Assembly: GCF_001455965.1 (NCBI RefSeq)
Contig: NZ_LKKO01000002.1
Location: forward strand, 62,001 to 126,000
Length of the DNA stretch: 64,000 bases
Direction of reading: 5' to 3'
From: Methylobacterium sp. GXS13
GTDB lineage: Bacteria; Pseudomonadota; Alphaproteobacteria; Rhizobiales; Beijerinckiaceae
Part shown: piece by piece, positions 46,711 to 56,401 of the stretch
How positions within the stretch are numbered: position 1 is the first letter of the stretch
Layout of the letters: every line of letters begins with the position of its first letter
Position numbers and translations under genes: made by a program
The notes under the pieces: model-generated
What the model was told of the DNA's origin: nothing
The model's input: only the letters and a program-made list of their open reading frames with translations
Databases searched by the model: none

Positions 46711-48633
46711 CTACTCCGCCGGTTCCGTCGCCGGCAGTACCGCCGGGCCGACCCGGATCGGCAGGACCGGGGCGTCGGCGCGCTGGAGCACTTCGAGCGC
46801 CGCGTCGGCCTCGCGCTGGCGGTCCCAGAGCGCCGCGTAGATGCCGCCCGCCTCCAGCAGCTCGGCATGGGTGCCGCGCTCGGCGATGCGGCGGTGGTCG
46901 AGCACCAGGATCGCGTCGGCATTGACCACCGTGGACAACCGGTGGGCGATCACCAGGGTGGTGCGGCCGCGGCTGACCCGATCCAGCGCCGACTGGATTT
47001 CGGCCTCGGTGAAGGAATCGAGCGCCGAGGTCGCCTCGTCGAGCACCAGGATCGGCGGCGCCTTGAGAATGGTCCGCGCGATGGCGACCCGCTGCTTCTC
47101 GCCGCCCGAGAGCTTCAGGCCGCGCTCGCCCACCGGGGTATCGTAGCCCTCCGGCAGGCCGGAGACGAAGCGGTCGATCTGGGCGAGCTGGGCCGCCTCG
47201 CGCAACTCCGCGTCGGTGGCGTCGGCCCGGCCGTAGCGGATGTTGTAACCGATCGTGTCGTTGAACAGCACCGTGTCCTGCGGGACCATGCCGATCGCGG
47301 CGCGCAGCGATTCCTGGGTCACCGCGGCGATATCCTGGCCGTCGATGCTGATCCGGCCGGCCGACGGCTCGTAGAACCGGAACAGCAGCCGCGACAGGGT
47401 CGACTTGCCCGCCCCCGAGGGGCCGACCACCGCCACCGTCTGGCCGGCCTGGATCTCGAACGAGACGCCGCGCAGGATCGGACGCTCCGGGGTGTAGGCG
47501 AAGCGCACGTCCTCGAACCGCACCGTGCCGCCCGCGACATTCAGCGGCGCCGCGTTCGGCCGGTCGGCGATCTCAGGGTTCTGCCCGAGGATGCGGAACA
47601 TGTCGTCGATGTCGATCAGCGCCTGTTTGATCTCGCGGTAGATCATGCCCATGAAGTTCAGGGGCATCGACAGCTGCACCAGCAGGGTGTTGGCCAGCAC
47701 GAAGCCGCCGATCGTCGTGCGCCCGGCCAGGATGTCCCGGGCGGCGAGCCACATCACGATCGTCATGCCGATGGTGAAGATCACCGCCTGGCCGGCATTG
47801 AGCACGGCCAGCGACACGTAGGTCTGCGTCGAGGCTTTTTCGTACTTCGCCATCGACACGTCGTAGCGGGCGGCCTCGCGGGCCTCCGCGCCGAAATACT
47901 TCACCGTCTCGTAGTTGAGCAGCGAATCGACCGCCTTGGTGTTGGCGTCCGTGTCCGACGCGTTCATCCGGCGGCGGATGGCGATCCGCCACTCGGTCGC
48001 CTTGTAAGTGAAGGCGAGATAGGCCCCGACCGTGAGGAACGCCACCAGCGCGTAGCGCCAGTCGAACTCGTAGGCGAGCACGCCGAGCACCAGGGCGAAC
48101 TCGACGATGGTCGGCACCAGGGTCAGCACCATCAGGCGCGACAATTCCTCGATGCCGGCGCGGCCGCGCTCCAGCACCCGGGTCAGGCCGCCGGTCTTGC
48201 GCTCCAGATGGAAGCGCAGGGACAGGCGGTGCATGTGCTCGAAGGTCTTGAGCGCCAGGCGGCGCACCGCGTGCATCGCGACCTTGGCGAACAGCCCGTC
48301 GCGCACCTGGGTCAGCGCCGACATCGCGATCCGCGACACGCCGTAGAGCGCGATCAGCAGCATCGGGGCCGCGAACAGGCCGGTCGGCAGCGGCGCGTCC
48401 TTCCCACCGATCGCAGCGACCAAAGCGTCGGTGATCCACTTGAAGGTGAACGGCGTCACCATGGTCACGAGCTTGGCCGCGAGCAGCAGCCCGAAGGCCA
48501 GGAACACCCGGCTCTGCAGGTCGGGCCGGTCGTGCGGCCAGAGATGCGGCCAGAGGCGTCGATAGGTGGCGAGCAGCCCGGGGCGCTCAGCCGGAGGTTT
48601 GGACCCGGCCGGGGGCGCGGTGTCGTCGGTCAT
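46711..48633 (-). CDS. ABCB-family exporter, Atm1/ABCB7-like
   Basis: A 640-residue half-transporter. The N-terminal membrane domain includes TPFTFKWITDALV and LERGRAGIEELSRLMVL, typical of bacterial and mitochondrial Atm1 proteins that export glutathione-conjugated or Fe-S-linked compounds. The ATPase has GPSGAGKST near 404, LSGGEKQRVAIAR near 506, and LDEATSALD. ATG at 48633 starts just before a conserved LWPHLWPHD segment; the upstream ribosome-binding site is weak. It is followed, 86 bases upstream in the opposite sense of position, by a DUF1127 gene on the same strand. Confidence 0.88.
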   Translation of the reverse strand: MTDDTAPPAGSKPPAERPGLLATYRRLWPHLWPHDRPDLQSRVFLAFGLLLAAKLVTMVTPFTFKWITDALVAAIGGKDAPLPTGLFAAPMLLIALYGVSRIAMSALTQVRDGLFAKVAMHAVRRLALKTFEHMHRLSLRFHLERKTGGLTRVLERGRAGIEELSRLMVLTLVPTIVEFALVLGVLAYEFDWRYALVAFLTVGAYLAFTYKATEWRIAIRRRMNASDTDANTKAVDSLLNYETVKYFGAEAREAARYDVSMAKYEKASTQTYVSLAVLNAGQAVIFTIGMTIVMWLAARDILAGRTTIGGFVLANTLLVQLSMPLNFMGMIYREIKQALIDIDDMFRILGQNPEIADRPNAAPLNVAGGTVRFEDVRFAYTPERPILRGVSFEIQAGQTVAVVGPSGAGKSTLSRLLFRFYEPSAGRISIDGQDIAAVTQESLRAAIGMVPQDTVLFNDTIGYNIRYGRADATDAELREAAQLAQIDRFVSGLPEGYDTPVGERGLKLSGGEKQRVAIARTILKAPPILVLDEATSALDSFTEAEIQSALDRVSRGRTTLVIAHRLSTVVNADAILVLDHRRIAERGTHAELLEAGGIYAALWDRQREADAALEVLQRADAPVLPIRVGPAVLPATEPAE

Positions 48634-48718
48634 GCGAAATTCTTGCGGGAGGAACGATCGTCCACCCGCATATAGGTCCGTCCGACGATCGGGGCACCCG
48701 CGGCGGCCGCAGGGCCGG

Positions 48719-48922
48719 TCATCCTCTCCAGAACGGCTTCCGGATCTCGTGGCGCAGGCGCCAGGGTTCGATTCCGGCATCCCGCAGCTGGTCCGGATCG
48801 AGGGCGGCGAGCGACCTCCGGGTGCGGATGCGCTGCAGCCAGAGACGCAACAGGGATGGCCGGGCAAGCCGGTTCGTCGAGCGCGTGGACGTGGTGGTGG
48901 ACGGGAGGGTGAGGATCGACAT
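48719..48922 (-). CDS. DUF1127 small basic protein
   Basis: A 67-residue Arg-rich protein. The C-terminal half has the DUF1127 signature RSLAALDPDQLRDAGIEPWR followed by a basic end. Such short proteins are small RNA-binding-like or regulatory proteins common in Rhizobiales and often induced under stress. ATG at 48922 lies 50 bases from a palindrome that also faces the divergent MocR-type regulator gene, so this gene is a good candidate target of that regulator. Confidence 0.85.
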   Translation of the reverse strand: MSILTLPSTTTSTRSTNRLARPSLLRLWLQRIRTRRSLAALDPDQLRDAGIEPWRLRHEIRKPFWRG

Positions 48923-48971
48923 GGCGGAGGTTCCGGTGACGGGAGCAGTCCGGCCGGGATTGCGGCGCCAG

Positions 48972-49001
48972 GATTGAACCGATAAATATCTCGGATCAAT
49001 C
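48972..49001. promoter_or_regulatory. Inverted repeat in the DUF1127-MocR divergent gap
   Basis: GATTGAACCG at 48972-48981 and CGGATCAATC at 48992-49001 pair in 9 of 10 positions across a 10-base AT-rich spacer (ATAAATATCT). It lies midway between the divergent starts at 48922 and 49025. Regulators of the MocR group often bind inverted or direct repeats in such gaps, so this is a likely operator, and TATTTAT on the minus strand may be a -10 element. Confidence 0.6.
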
Positions 49002-49024
49002 GAAACATTGCACTCGGAGCAATG

Positions 49025-50359
49025 ATGCGGGCTACGGATTACCGGGGCGTCGCCGACGCGGCGGCCGCCCAGATCGCCGCGGGCACGCTGCGCCCGGGCG
49101 ACCGGCTGCCACCCCAGCGGGACTTCGCCTATGCCCGAGGCATCGCGGTCTCGACCGCGAGCCGGGTCTATGCCGAGCTGGGCCGGCGCGGGCTCGTGAC
49201 CGGCGAGGTCGGCCGCGGCACCTTCGTCCGCTCCGAGCCCGGCGGAGCCGTGGATCTCCAGCCGGAGCCGCCGCCTGCGGCCCTCGACCTGCAGCGGACC
49301 CATTCCCGGCTGCCGGAGCAGGAGGCCGTGCTGGCCGAGACCCTGGCGGCCCTGGCACGCAGTGGCACCGAGATCGGCTTCAGCCAGTACGGCCCGGACG
49401 GCACCCCGCGGGCGCGGGCGGTGGCGGCCGGGTTCCTCGCCCGGGACGGCTACGCACCGAAATCCGCCGACATCCTGTTCGCCGGCAATGGCCGGCAGGC
49501 GCTCGCCGCCGCGCTCGCGGCGCTGGCGCCGCCGGGCGGGCGGATCGGCTGCGAGCCGCTGACCTATCCGGTGGTGAAGGGCATCGCGTCCCGGCTCGGC
49601 ATCACCCTGGTGCCGCTGGCCATGGACGCCGAGGGCGTGTGCCCCGACGCGATCCTCCAGGCCCACCGGGCCACGCCGCTGAGCGGGCTCTATCTCCAGC
49701 CGACCCTGCAGAATCCCCTCGGCGCGACCATGAGCGCCACGCGGCGCGCCGACCTCGCCCGGGTGCTCGAGCGGACCGGGCTCACGGCGATCGAGGATGC
49801 CGTCTACAGCTTCCTGGCCGACGCACGGCCGCTGGCGAGCCTGGCACCGGACCGGACGATCCTGATCGACAGCCTGTCGAAGCGGGTGATGCCGGCCCTC
49901 ACGATCGGGATGATTGCCGGGCCGCCGCACCTGACTGACCGGCTCGCCGCCTCCGTGCGCCAGGGCGCCTGGACCGCGCTCGGCCTGTCGCTCGCGGCCG
50001 GCCTGCACTGGATGTCCGGCGGCTCGGCGGCGACGCTCGCCGACGCCAAGCGCCGGGATGCGGCCTCCCGCCAGGCCCTCGCCCGGGAGATTCTTACCGG
50101 ACTTACGGTGGTCGGCGATCCCCGGGCCTACCACCTCTGGCTCGAATTGCCTGAGACCTGGCGGGCGGAAGCGTTCGCGGCCGCATCCTTACGCCGGGGG
50201 ATCGCCCTGCTGCCGGCCCCGGCCTTCGCGGTCGTTCCGGGCCACGCGCCGAACGCCGTCCGCCTCGCCTTGGCGACGCCATCGCGGGAGGACCTTGCCG
50301 GGGCGCTCCGGACCCTGCGGCGGCTGGCCGTCTCGGAGGATGATCAGGTCGTCGAGTGA
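49025..50359 (+). CDS. MocR-type regulator: GntR helix-turn-helix plus aminotransferase-like domain
   Basis: A 444-residue PLP-dependent transcription factor. The N-terminal winged helix (residues about 1-70) has GTLRPGDRLPPQRDFAYARG and VSTASRVYAELGRRGLVTG. The large C-terminal domain is a class I aminotransferase fold with the PLP lysine at residue 286 in IDSLSKRVMPALTIG and YLQPTLQNPLG upstream. It probably senses an amine or vitamin B6 metabolite. ATG at 49025 is chosen for its five-base distance to GGAG; an overlapping ATG at 49022 is nearer. A divergent DUF1127 gene shares its promoter gap. Confidence 0.88.
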   Translation: MRATDYRGVADAAAAQIAAGTLRPGDRLPPQRDFAYARGIAVSTASRVYAELGRRGLVTGEVGRGTFVRSEPGGAVDLQPEPPPAALDLQRTHSRLPEQEAVLAETLAALARSGTEIGFSQYGPDGTPRARAVAAGFLARDGYAPKSADILFAGNGRQALAAALAALAPPGGRIGCEPLTYPVVKGIASRLGITLVPLAMDAEGVCPDAILQAHRATPLSGLYLQPTLQNPLGATMSATRRADLARVLERTGLTAIEDAVYSFLADARPLASLAPDRTILIDSLSKRVMPALTIGMIAGPPHLTDRLAASVRQGAWTALGLSLAAGLHWMSGGSAATLADAKRRDAASRQALAREILTGLTVVGDPRAYHLWLELPETWRAEAFAAASLRRGIALLPAPAFAVVPGHAPNAVRLALATPSREDLAGALRTLRRLAVSEDDQVVE

Positions 50360-50426
50360 GGGGGCTCGCCATCCGCGATGCACGGCGCCCGCGAACGCCG
50401 AACCGGCCTCCACGCCGGCCACGCGC

Positions 50427-51830
50427 CTAGCCGCGCTTGTCGGTCGGCAGAATGAAGATCTGGCCCGGGTAGATCCGGTCCGGGTCGCGGATCTGGCCCT
50501 GGTTGGCGTCGTAGATCACCGTGTAGCGCTCGCCCCTTCCGTAGGTGCGCTGGCTGATCCGCCAGAGGTTGTCGCCCCGGGTGATCTTCGCCGTGGTGAT
50601 CTCGGGCACGAACACCGCGCCGGCCCGGGCCGGGCCGCTCGCCCCCGGGGAATTTTGGCTGAGGGCGGAGGGCGTCTCCGCCGCGCCGGGGTTGTCCGCC
50701 CGGGGACGGGGTGTCCCCGGCCCGCCGCCAAGGGTGGACTTGGTGACCGGCTCGCGCCCGCCCCCCTCGCCGGCGGCGACGCGGGTCGGCTCGGGCACCG
50801 CGAGCGGCACCTCGGCCCTTGCCGCGACCTTGCCGGTCCGGGGGTCGATCTGGTCGATCCGCACCTGGTACTGGCCCGGCTTGATCCCGCGCCCGATCGT
50901 GAAGCTCGCCCGGCCGTCCGGCCCGACGCTGCCCGGGGCGATCAACGTGTCGTTGAGGTAGAGCTGGAGCTTCGCACCCGGAATCCCCGTTGCGGTGACG
51001 AACAGCCGGCCATTGTCCTGCACATCCACGCTGGCGATCTGGGCGGCCTGCCCCTTCTCGTCGGAGGCAGCCGTCCCAGGTGCCTTCCCGGCCTGGGCCA
51101 CTGCTCGGTTCGCCGGCTCGGCGGCACCCGGATGCGACAGCACGACGGTCGCGGCATCCGGGGCGGTCAGCGCCACCAGGGGCTGGCGGTCCCGGCCCGG
51201 GGCCACGTCGACCGCCACGCTCTGCCGTGAATCGGCGGCGCGGCCGTCCTTGGTGGTCATGCGCAGCCGGAGGGCGCTGGAGCCGGCCGGCAGTGCCGGC
51301 GGGACCAGGGCGAACTGGCCGTTCGCGTCAGCTTTGGCCCGGGCCACGGCTTTGCCGTCGACCAGCATCTCGATCACGGCCTCCGGCGCTCCGCGACCGG
51401 CCACCACCGCGTCGCCGTTGGGCTCGACCCGCACGATGTCGAAGCGCGGCACCTGGGCCGCGTCCGGTTCTGCCGGCTTGGCGCCCGGGCCTCCGGTGGC
51501 GGCCGACTTGCTGTCGCCCGATGCCGTGCCTTCCGAGGGGCGCGCGGCGGACCGATCCTCGCCGGGCTGGGTTGCGTCCGGCTTGGCCTGCCCCTGTCTG
51601 TCGTCGCGGAAATCGATCGGCGGCCCGCTCGATTGCGCCGTCGCCCCGGGATCCGACAGGCTGCGCAGGCCGCCCTGCGGCGCCGGGGACGTGGCGGCCG
51701 GGGGCTCCGGCTCGTGCCGTCCGATCATCCGCCGGAGGGAGTCGCCCCCGAACAGGGCCAGCACGAGGCCGATGCCGCCGACGAGGCCGGCGAGCGCCAG
51801 GGCGAGACTGCGCCGCACCTGTCTCGACAT
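50427..51830 (-). CDS. LysM-domain membrane-anchored protein
   Basis: A 467-residue protein. An N-terminal hydrophobic helix (residues about 8-28) anchors it; a low-complexity Pro/Ala/Lys region follows, then one or two Ig/bacterial-fold-like segments (about 180-330) with GAPEAVIEMLVDGKAVARAK and ATGIPGAKLQLYLNDT. The C-terminal LysM is at about 411-467: TRGDNLWRISQRTYGRGERY then DPDRIYPGQIFILP. LysM binds peptidoglycan. The protein probably acts in envelope assembly; partners are unknown. The ATG at 51830 yields the helix near the N-terminus. Confidence 0.85.
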   Translation of the reverse strand: MSRQVRRSLALALAGLVGGIGLVLALFGGDSLRRMIGRHEPEPPAATSPAPQGGLRSLSDPGATAQSSGPPIDFRDDRQGQAKPDATQPGEDRSAARPSEGTASGDSKSAATGGPGAKPAEPDAAQVPRFDIVRVEPNGDAVVAGRGAPEAVIEMLVDGKAVARAKADANGQFALVPPALPAGSSALRLRMTTKDGRAADSRQSVAVDVAPGRDRQPLVALTAPDAATVVLSHPGAAEPANRAVAQAGKAPGTAASDEKGQAAQIASVDVQDNGRLFVTATGIPGAKLQLYLNDTLIAPGSVGPDGRASFTIGRGIKPGQYQVRIDQIDPRTGKVAARAEVPLAVPEPTRVAAGEGGGREPVTKSTLGGGPGTPRPRADNPGAAETPSALSQNSPGASGPARAGAVFVPEITTAKITRGDNLWRISQRTYGRGERYTVIYDANQGQIRDPDRIYPGQIFILPTDKRG

Positions 51831-52059
51831 CGCCACGGAGGCCTCCCTGATCTGTGCCGGCCGCCCGGTGAATGGGCAACCTGCCCGCTCAAAAACCGTC
51901 GACTGCGCAGCCCATAATACCGTACATGGTCGCGACACCAAGCCGTCCCGCCGCTTCGGCGGGTGAATCCCACGCGAATTCAGCAGTTTGGCGCGTGGAG
52001 CGCCGGGCGCGGGGCTCTTTTTCGACGGCTCGCAACGGTTGCGTGATGGAGGGTGCCGG

Positions 52060-52656
52060 ATGGCCCCGGTGAGGACAGTCTGCGTCTATTGCGGCTCCGG
52101 CTTCGGCGGAGACCCGGCGTTTCGCGATGCCGCGGAGACCCTTGGGACGGCGATCGCGCAAGCCGGGATGGGCTTGGTCTACGGTGGCGGCGACGTCGGC
52201 CTGATGGGCGCCGTGGCGCGCGCCGCCCTGGAGGCCGGCGGCCATGTCACCGGCATCATTCCGGACTTCCTGCAGGCGCGCGAGCACATGCTCGACGCCG
52301 TGCAGGAGACCGTGGTGGTGCCCGACATGCACACCCGCAAGCGCCTGATGTTCGAGCGTTCGGACGCCTTCGTGACCCTGCCGGGAGGCATCGGCACCCT
52401 GGAGGAGCTGGTCGAGCAGCTGACCTGGGCGCAGCTCGGGCAGCACCGCAAGCCGGTGGTGCTGGTCTCGGTGGCCGACTTCTGGGCGCCGCTGCTCGCC
52501 CTGTTCGAGCACATGCGCGGCCACGGCTTCATCCGCGAGGGGCTGGACCTCAGCTACAGCGTCGCCCCGGACGCCGCGGCGGTGGTGCCGCTGCTGCACG
52601 CGGCCGGCCACGAGCCGGACCTCCAGGCCGAGGAGATCGTCAAAGAGCGGATGTGA
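52060..52656 (+). CDS. LOG-family protein (TIGR00730), cytokinin-type phosphoribohydrolase
   Basis: A 198-residue protein of the lysine decarboxylase-like LOG family. The signature PGGIGTLEEL is present, along with VYCGSGFGGDPAFRDAA, YGGGDVGLMGAVARAA and the ERSDAF loop. Known homologues cleave nucleotide 5'-monophosphates such as cytokinin ribotides, releasing base and ribose 5-phosphate; in bacteria the physiological role varies. ATG at 52060 follows TGGAGGGT. It precedes xoxF by 108 bases on the same strand. Confidence 0.88.
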   Translation: MAPVRTVCVYCGSGFGGDPAFRDAAETLGTAIAQAGMGLVYGGGDVGLMGAVARAALEAGGHVTGIIPDFLQAREHMLDAVQETVVVPDMHTRKRLMFERSDAFVTLPGGIGTLEELVEQLTWAQLGQHRKPVVLVSVADFWAPLLALFEHMRGHGFIREGLDLSYSVAPDAAAVVPLLHAAGHEPDLQAEEIVKERM

Positions 52657-52764
52657 CGCCGGGCCCGGACGCTTGGCCGCGGTGGCGATCCGGGCGGCGG
52701 GTGCAGACAGGCGGTGTATGAGGCCGGCGCCGCCGCGCTGGGCAGCGCGCGGTGGAGTCCGAGC

Positions 52765-54531
52765 ATGCGCGTTCCGATCCTGGCGACCCTGGTGCTTGCC
52801 GGCCTGATTGGCGCCGCGTGCGCGCAGGATCCGCCCGTCCTCCAGACCCTGGATTTCGCCAACACCCGCTATTCCGACCTCGCCCAGATCGATGCCGGCA
52901 ATGTCGGGCGCCTCAAGGTCGCCTGGACCTTCTCGACCGGCGTGCTGCGCGGGCACGAGGGCGCGCCGATCGTGGTCGGGCACCGGATGTTCGTGCACAC
53001 CCCGTTCCCGAACCTGGTCTACGCCCTCGATCTCGACCAGGACGGCAAGATCCTCTGGCGCTACGCCCCGCGCCAGGATGCGGGCGTGATCGCGGTCATG
53101 TGCTGCGACACGGTCTCCCGCGGCCTCGCCTACGCGGAGGGACGGCTGTTCCTGCAGCTGGCCGACACCACCGTCGTGGCCCTGGATCCCGAGACCGGCC
53201 GGGTCCTGTGGTCCGTGCGGAACGGCGACCCGGCCAAGGGCGAGACCAACACCGCCACGGTCCTGCCGGTGCACGGCAAGCTCATCGTCGGCATTGCCGG
53301 GGGCGAGTACGGCGCCCGCTGCCACGTCACCGCCTACGACCAGGCGAGCGGCAAGCGCCTCTGGCGCGCCTACGCCACCGGACCGGATGCCGACATGCTG
53401 GTCGATCCGGAGAAGACCACCGAGCTCGGGCGCCCGATCGGCCGGGATTCCTCGCTCAGGAGCTGGGAGGGCGACCAGTGGACGATCGGCGGCGGCTGCA
53501 GCTGGGGCTGGTTCTCCTACGACCCGGATCTGAACCTCGTCTATTACGGCACCGGCAACCCGGCGACCTGGAACCCGGCCCAGCGGCCCGGCGACAACCG
53601 CTGGACGATGGCGATCATCGCCCGCGACCCCGAGACCGGGATCGCCCGCTGGGTCTACCAGATGACCCCCCACGACCAGTGGGACTATGACGGGGTCAAC
53701 GAGATGATCCTGACCGAGCAGGTGATCGACGGGCGCCCGCGCCGGGTGCTGACCCATTTCGACCGCAACGGTTTCGGCTACACCCTCGACCGCGCCACCG
53801 GCGCGGTGCTGGTGGCCGAAAAATTCGATCCCAGCGTCAACTGGGCGAGCCGGATCGACCTGGACCGCGCCTCGCCGGGCTACGGCAGGCCGGTGGTCGA
53901 TAAGCGCTACGCGCCGGGCGAGGCCGACGAGGAGGAGGTCACCAAGAACATCTGCCCCGGGGCGCTCGGCGCCAAGAACCAGCAGCCGGCCGCCTACTCG
54001 CCGGTGACCCGTCTGTTCTACGTGCCGACCAACCACATGTGCATGGATTACGAGGCATTCCGGGTGCGCTACACGCCGGGCCAGCCCTATGTCGGCGCGA
54101 CGCTGACCCTGCACCCGCCCGAGGGCTCCGACCGGACCGGCGCGTTCATCGCCTGGGACGGGGCGAAGGGCAAAATCGCCTGGACGATCCCGGAGCCGTT
54201 CTCGGTCTGGTCCGGGGCGCTGGCGACGGCCGGCAACGTCGTGTTCTACGGCACGCTCGAAGGGTATCTGAAGGCCGTGGACGCCCGGGACGGGCACGAG
54301 CTCTACCGCTTCAAGACGCCGTCCGGCATCGTCGGCAACGTCACCACCTACGCGCATAACGGCCGGCAATACGTGGCGGTGCTCTCCGGGATCGGCGGCT
54401 GGGCGGGCATCGGGCTGGCCGCCGGCCTGACCGACCCGGCCGACGGCTCGGGCGCGGTCGGCGGCTACGCGGCTTTGTCGCAGTACACCGCGCCCGGCGG
54501 CCAGCTCACGGTGTTCGCGCTGCCGGACTGA
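52765..54531 (+). CDS. xoxF: XoxF-type PQQ-dependent alcohol dehydrogenase, predicted lanthanide form
   Basis: A 588-residue periplasmic eight-bladed quinoprotein with a signal peptide (about 1-20). It shows the vicinal disulfide Cys113-Cys114, metal/PQQ residues Glu181 and Asn265, and the catalytic Asp307 with Asp309 in WDYDGVNEM; the second Asp is typical of lanthanide-bound XoxF, whereas calcium-bound MxaF has Ala there. The C-terminal [18 protein letters not shown] is a near match to known XoxF. It should oxidise methanol or other alcohols. No xoxG or xoxJ gene is adjacent, so its electron acceptor is encoded elsewhere. Its 3' end overlaps the convergent LysR gene by 26 bases. Confidence 0.88.
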   Translation: MRVPILATLVLAGLIGAACAQDPPVLQTLDFANTRYSDLAQIDAGNVGRLKVAWTFSTGVLRGHEGAPIVVGHRMFVHTPFPNLVYALDLDQDGKILWRYAPRQDAGVIAVMCCDTVSRGLAYAEGRLFLQLADTTVVALDPETGRVLWSVRNGDPAKGETNTATVLPVHGKLIVGIAGGEYGARCHVTAYDQASGKRLWRAYATGPDADMLVDPEKTTELGRPIGRDSSLRSWEGDQWTIGGGCSWGWFSYDPDLNLVYYGTGNPATWNPAQRPGDNRWTMAIIARDPETGIARWVYQMTPHDQWDYDGVNEMILTEQVIDGRPRRVLTHFDRNGFGYTLDRATGAVLVAEKFDPSVNWASRIDLDRASPGYGRPVVDKRYAPGEADEEEVTKNICPGALGAKNQQPAAYSPVTRLFYVPTNHMCMDYEAFRVRYTPGQPYVGATLTLHPPEGSDRTGAFIAWDGAKGKIAWTIPEPFSVWSGALATAGNVVFYGTLEGYLKAVDARDGHELYRFKTPSGIVGNVTTYAHNGRQYVAVLSGIGGWAGIGLAAGLTDPADGSGAVGGYAALSQYTAPGGQLTVFALPD

Positions 54532-55435
54532 GCCCGGATGGGCGTGCCGCGATGAAATCGACGAAGGGCCGCAGCGGCGCCGGGAGGTGCCGGCAGCCGG
54601 GGAAGTAGAGGAACGGGCCGGAGAAGACCTGCCACCAGGGTTCGAGCACAGGCTCCAGGACGCCGCTGTCGAGGTACGGGCGCAGCCAGTCCTCGAAGAG
54701 ATGGACGATCCCGGTCCCCGCGACGGCCGCCGCGACGACGAGATCGCTGGCCCCGACGCGCACGATCAACGGGCCGGACGGGTCCACGCGGACGATCTCC
54801 CCGGCGCGCTCGAACTCCCACGGCGCCGTCAGGCTGCCGCTCGGGAACCGGCCCAGCAGGCACTCATGGGCCAGGAGGTCGCGCGGATGCTCGGGGCGGC
54901 CGCGCCGGTCGAGATAGGACGGGGCCGCCGCGGTGGCGAAACGCTGCCGCCGCGGGCCGATCGGCACGGCGATCATGTCCTGCTCCAGGCGCTCGTCGTA
55001 GCGGATGCCGGCGTCGCAGCCTGCCGCCAGCACGTCGACGAAGCCGTCCTCGACCACGATTTCGAGCCGGATCTCGGGATAGGCCGAAAGGAACGGCGGC
55101 ACGATTGCGGGAAGGACGAGGCGCGCCGCGCTCAGCGGCACGTTGAGCCGGAGCGGTCCGGCCGGCCGGTCGCGGAACCCGTTCACCACGTCGAGGGCGG
55201 CCTCGACCTCGCCCAGCGCCGGCCCGAGCCGCTCGAGCAGGCCGGCGCCGGCCTCGGTCGGCGCGACGCTGCGGGTGGTGCGGTTCAGGAGACGCACGCC
55301 GAGGCGCGTTTCCAGCCGGCGCACCGCCTCGCTGAGGCTCGACGCGCTGGCGCCGCTGCCGCGGGCGCCCTCGCGAAACCCGCCGGCCCGCGCCACGGTC
55401 ACGAAGGCCGCCAGGTCCGCGAGATCCGCCGCCAT
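54506..55435 (-). CDS. LysR-family transcriptional regulator
   Basis: A 309-residue LysR protein. The helix-turn-helix is at residues about 18-45 ([20 protein letters not shown]), followed by [18 protein letters not shown]. The effector domain has [22 protein letters not shown] and later YFPGCRH. Its ATG at 55435 is divergent from the pyridoxal-reductase-like gene (92-base gap), the usual LysR-target arrangement. Its 3' end overlaps the xoxF stop region by 26 bases convergently. Confidence 0.9.
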   Translation of the reverse strand: MAADLADLAAFVTVARAGGFREGARGSGASASSLSEAVRRLETRLGVRLLNRTTRSVAPTEAGAGLLERLGPALGEVEAALDVVNGFRDRPAGPLRLNVPLSAARLVLPAIVPPFLSAYPEIRLEIVVEDGFVDVLAAGCDAGIRYDERLEQDMIAVPIGPRRQRFATAAAPSYLDRRGRPEHPRDLLAHECLLGRFPSGSLTAPWEFERAGEIVRVDPSGPLIVRVGASDLVVAAAVAGTGIVHLFEDWLRPYLDSGVLEPVLEPWWQVFSGPFLYFPGCRHLPAPLRPFVDFIAARPSGLSPAARTP

Positions 55436-55460
55436 CGTTCGCCATCCCGAACAGCCCGTG

Positions 55461-55490
55461 CCGATTATCCCTGCTTATCCGATCAGTCGG
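55461..55490. promoter_or_regulatory. Candidate LysR site between the lysR and pdxI-like genes
   Basis: CCGATTATCC CTGCTTATCC GATCAGTCGG contains two TTATCC direct repeats 10 bases apart, bracketed by CCGA and TCGG. It lies in the 92-base divergent gap, about 26 bases from the lysR start and 38 from the pdxI-like start. LysR proteins bind such sites near divergent promoters; the assignment is inference. Confidence 0.4.
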
Positions 55491-55527
55491 GCGGGTCTAC
55501 ATCCGGAGCGAACAACGGAGACGAACC

Positions 55528-56397
55528 ATGATCGACCTTGCTACAGCCGGCACCGTCTCACTCGGCGACCGCACCGTGAAGCGGCTGGGATACGGTGCCA
55601 TGCAGCTCGCCGGGCCCGGCGTCTTCGGGCCGCCGAAGGACCGGGATGCGGCCCTCGCCGTGCTGCGCGCGGCGGTGGCCGAGGGCGTCGACCACATCGA
55701 TACCAGCGATTTCTACGGGCCGCACGTCACCAACCAGATCATCCGCGCGGCGCTCCATCCCTATCCGGACCATCTCACGATCGTCACGAAGGTCGGCGCC
55801 AAGCGTGGGGCCGACGCCTCGTGGAACCCGGCCTTCTCGGCCGAGGCGCTGACCCAGGCGGTGCACGACAACCTGCGCAATCTCGGCGTCGACGTCCTCG
55901 ACGTGGTCAACCTGCGCCTGATGTTCGACGTCCATGGCCCGGCGGAAGGCTCGATCGAGGCGCCGCTGACCGTGCTGGCCGACTTGCAGCGCCGGGGCCT
56001 GATCCGGCGGATCGGTCTGAGCAACGCGACCCGGCGGCAGGTCGCCGAGGGCCGGCGCATCACCGAGATCGTCTGCGTGCAGAACCAGTACAACCTCGCG
56101 CACCGGGCCGACGACGCCCTGATCGACGAGTTGGCCGAGGCCGGGACCGCCTACGTGCCGTTCTTCCCGCTCGGCGGCTTCAGCCCGCTGCAATCCAGCG
56201 TCCTGTCGGAGGTCGCCGCCCGTCTCGGGGCGACGCCCATGCAGGTGGCGCTGGCCTGGCTTCTGCGCCGGGCGCCCAACATCCTGCTGATCCCGGGCAC
56301 GTCCTCGCTCGGCCACCTGCGCGAGAACCTCGCGGCGGCCGCGCTCAACCTGCCCACCGAAGCCATGGCGGCCCTCGACGGGATCGGGGCGGCCTGA
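55528..56397 (+). CDS. pdxI: Aldo/keto reductase, PdxI-like pyridoxal reductase
   Basis: A 289-residue AKR. It is a near match in memory to E. coli YdbC, now PdxI, which reduces pyridoxal to pyridoxine with NADPH: GYGAMQLAGPGVFGPPKDRD and DVLDVVNLRLM are shared. AKR catalytic residues are Asp58, Tyr63 and Lys88; the usual catalytic His position reads NLR in this subfamily. ATG at 55528 has a GGAG box. It is divergent from the LysR gene, which may control it. The stop is only four bases from the convergent binding-protein gene's stop. Confidence 0.85.
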   Translation: MIDLATAGTVSLGDRTVKRLGYGAMQLAGPGVFGPPKDRDAALAVLRAAVAEGVDHIDTSDFYGPHVTNQIIRAALHPYPDHLTIVTKVGAKRGADASWNPAFSAEALTQAVHDNLRNLGVDVLDVVNLRLMFDVHGPAEGSIEAPLTVLADLQRRGLIRRIGLSNATRRQVAEGRRITEIVCVQNQYNLAHRADDALIDELAEAGTAYVPFFPLGGFSPLQSSVLSEVAARLGATPMQVALAWLLRRAPNILLIPGTSSLGHLRENLAAAALNLPTEAMAALDGIGAA

Positions 56398-56401
56398 GCG
56401 C

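Noticed and set aside
52765..54531. Calcium-type methanol dehydrogenase (mxaF)
   Set aside because: It has Asp two residues after the catalytic Asp where mxaF has Ala, and no mxaI, mxaG or mxaJ is adjacent.
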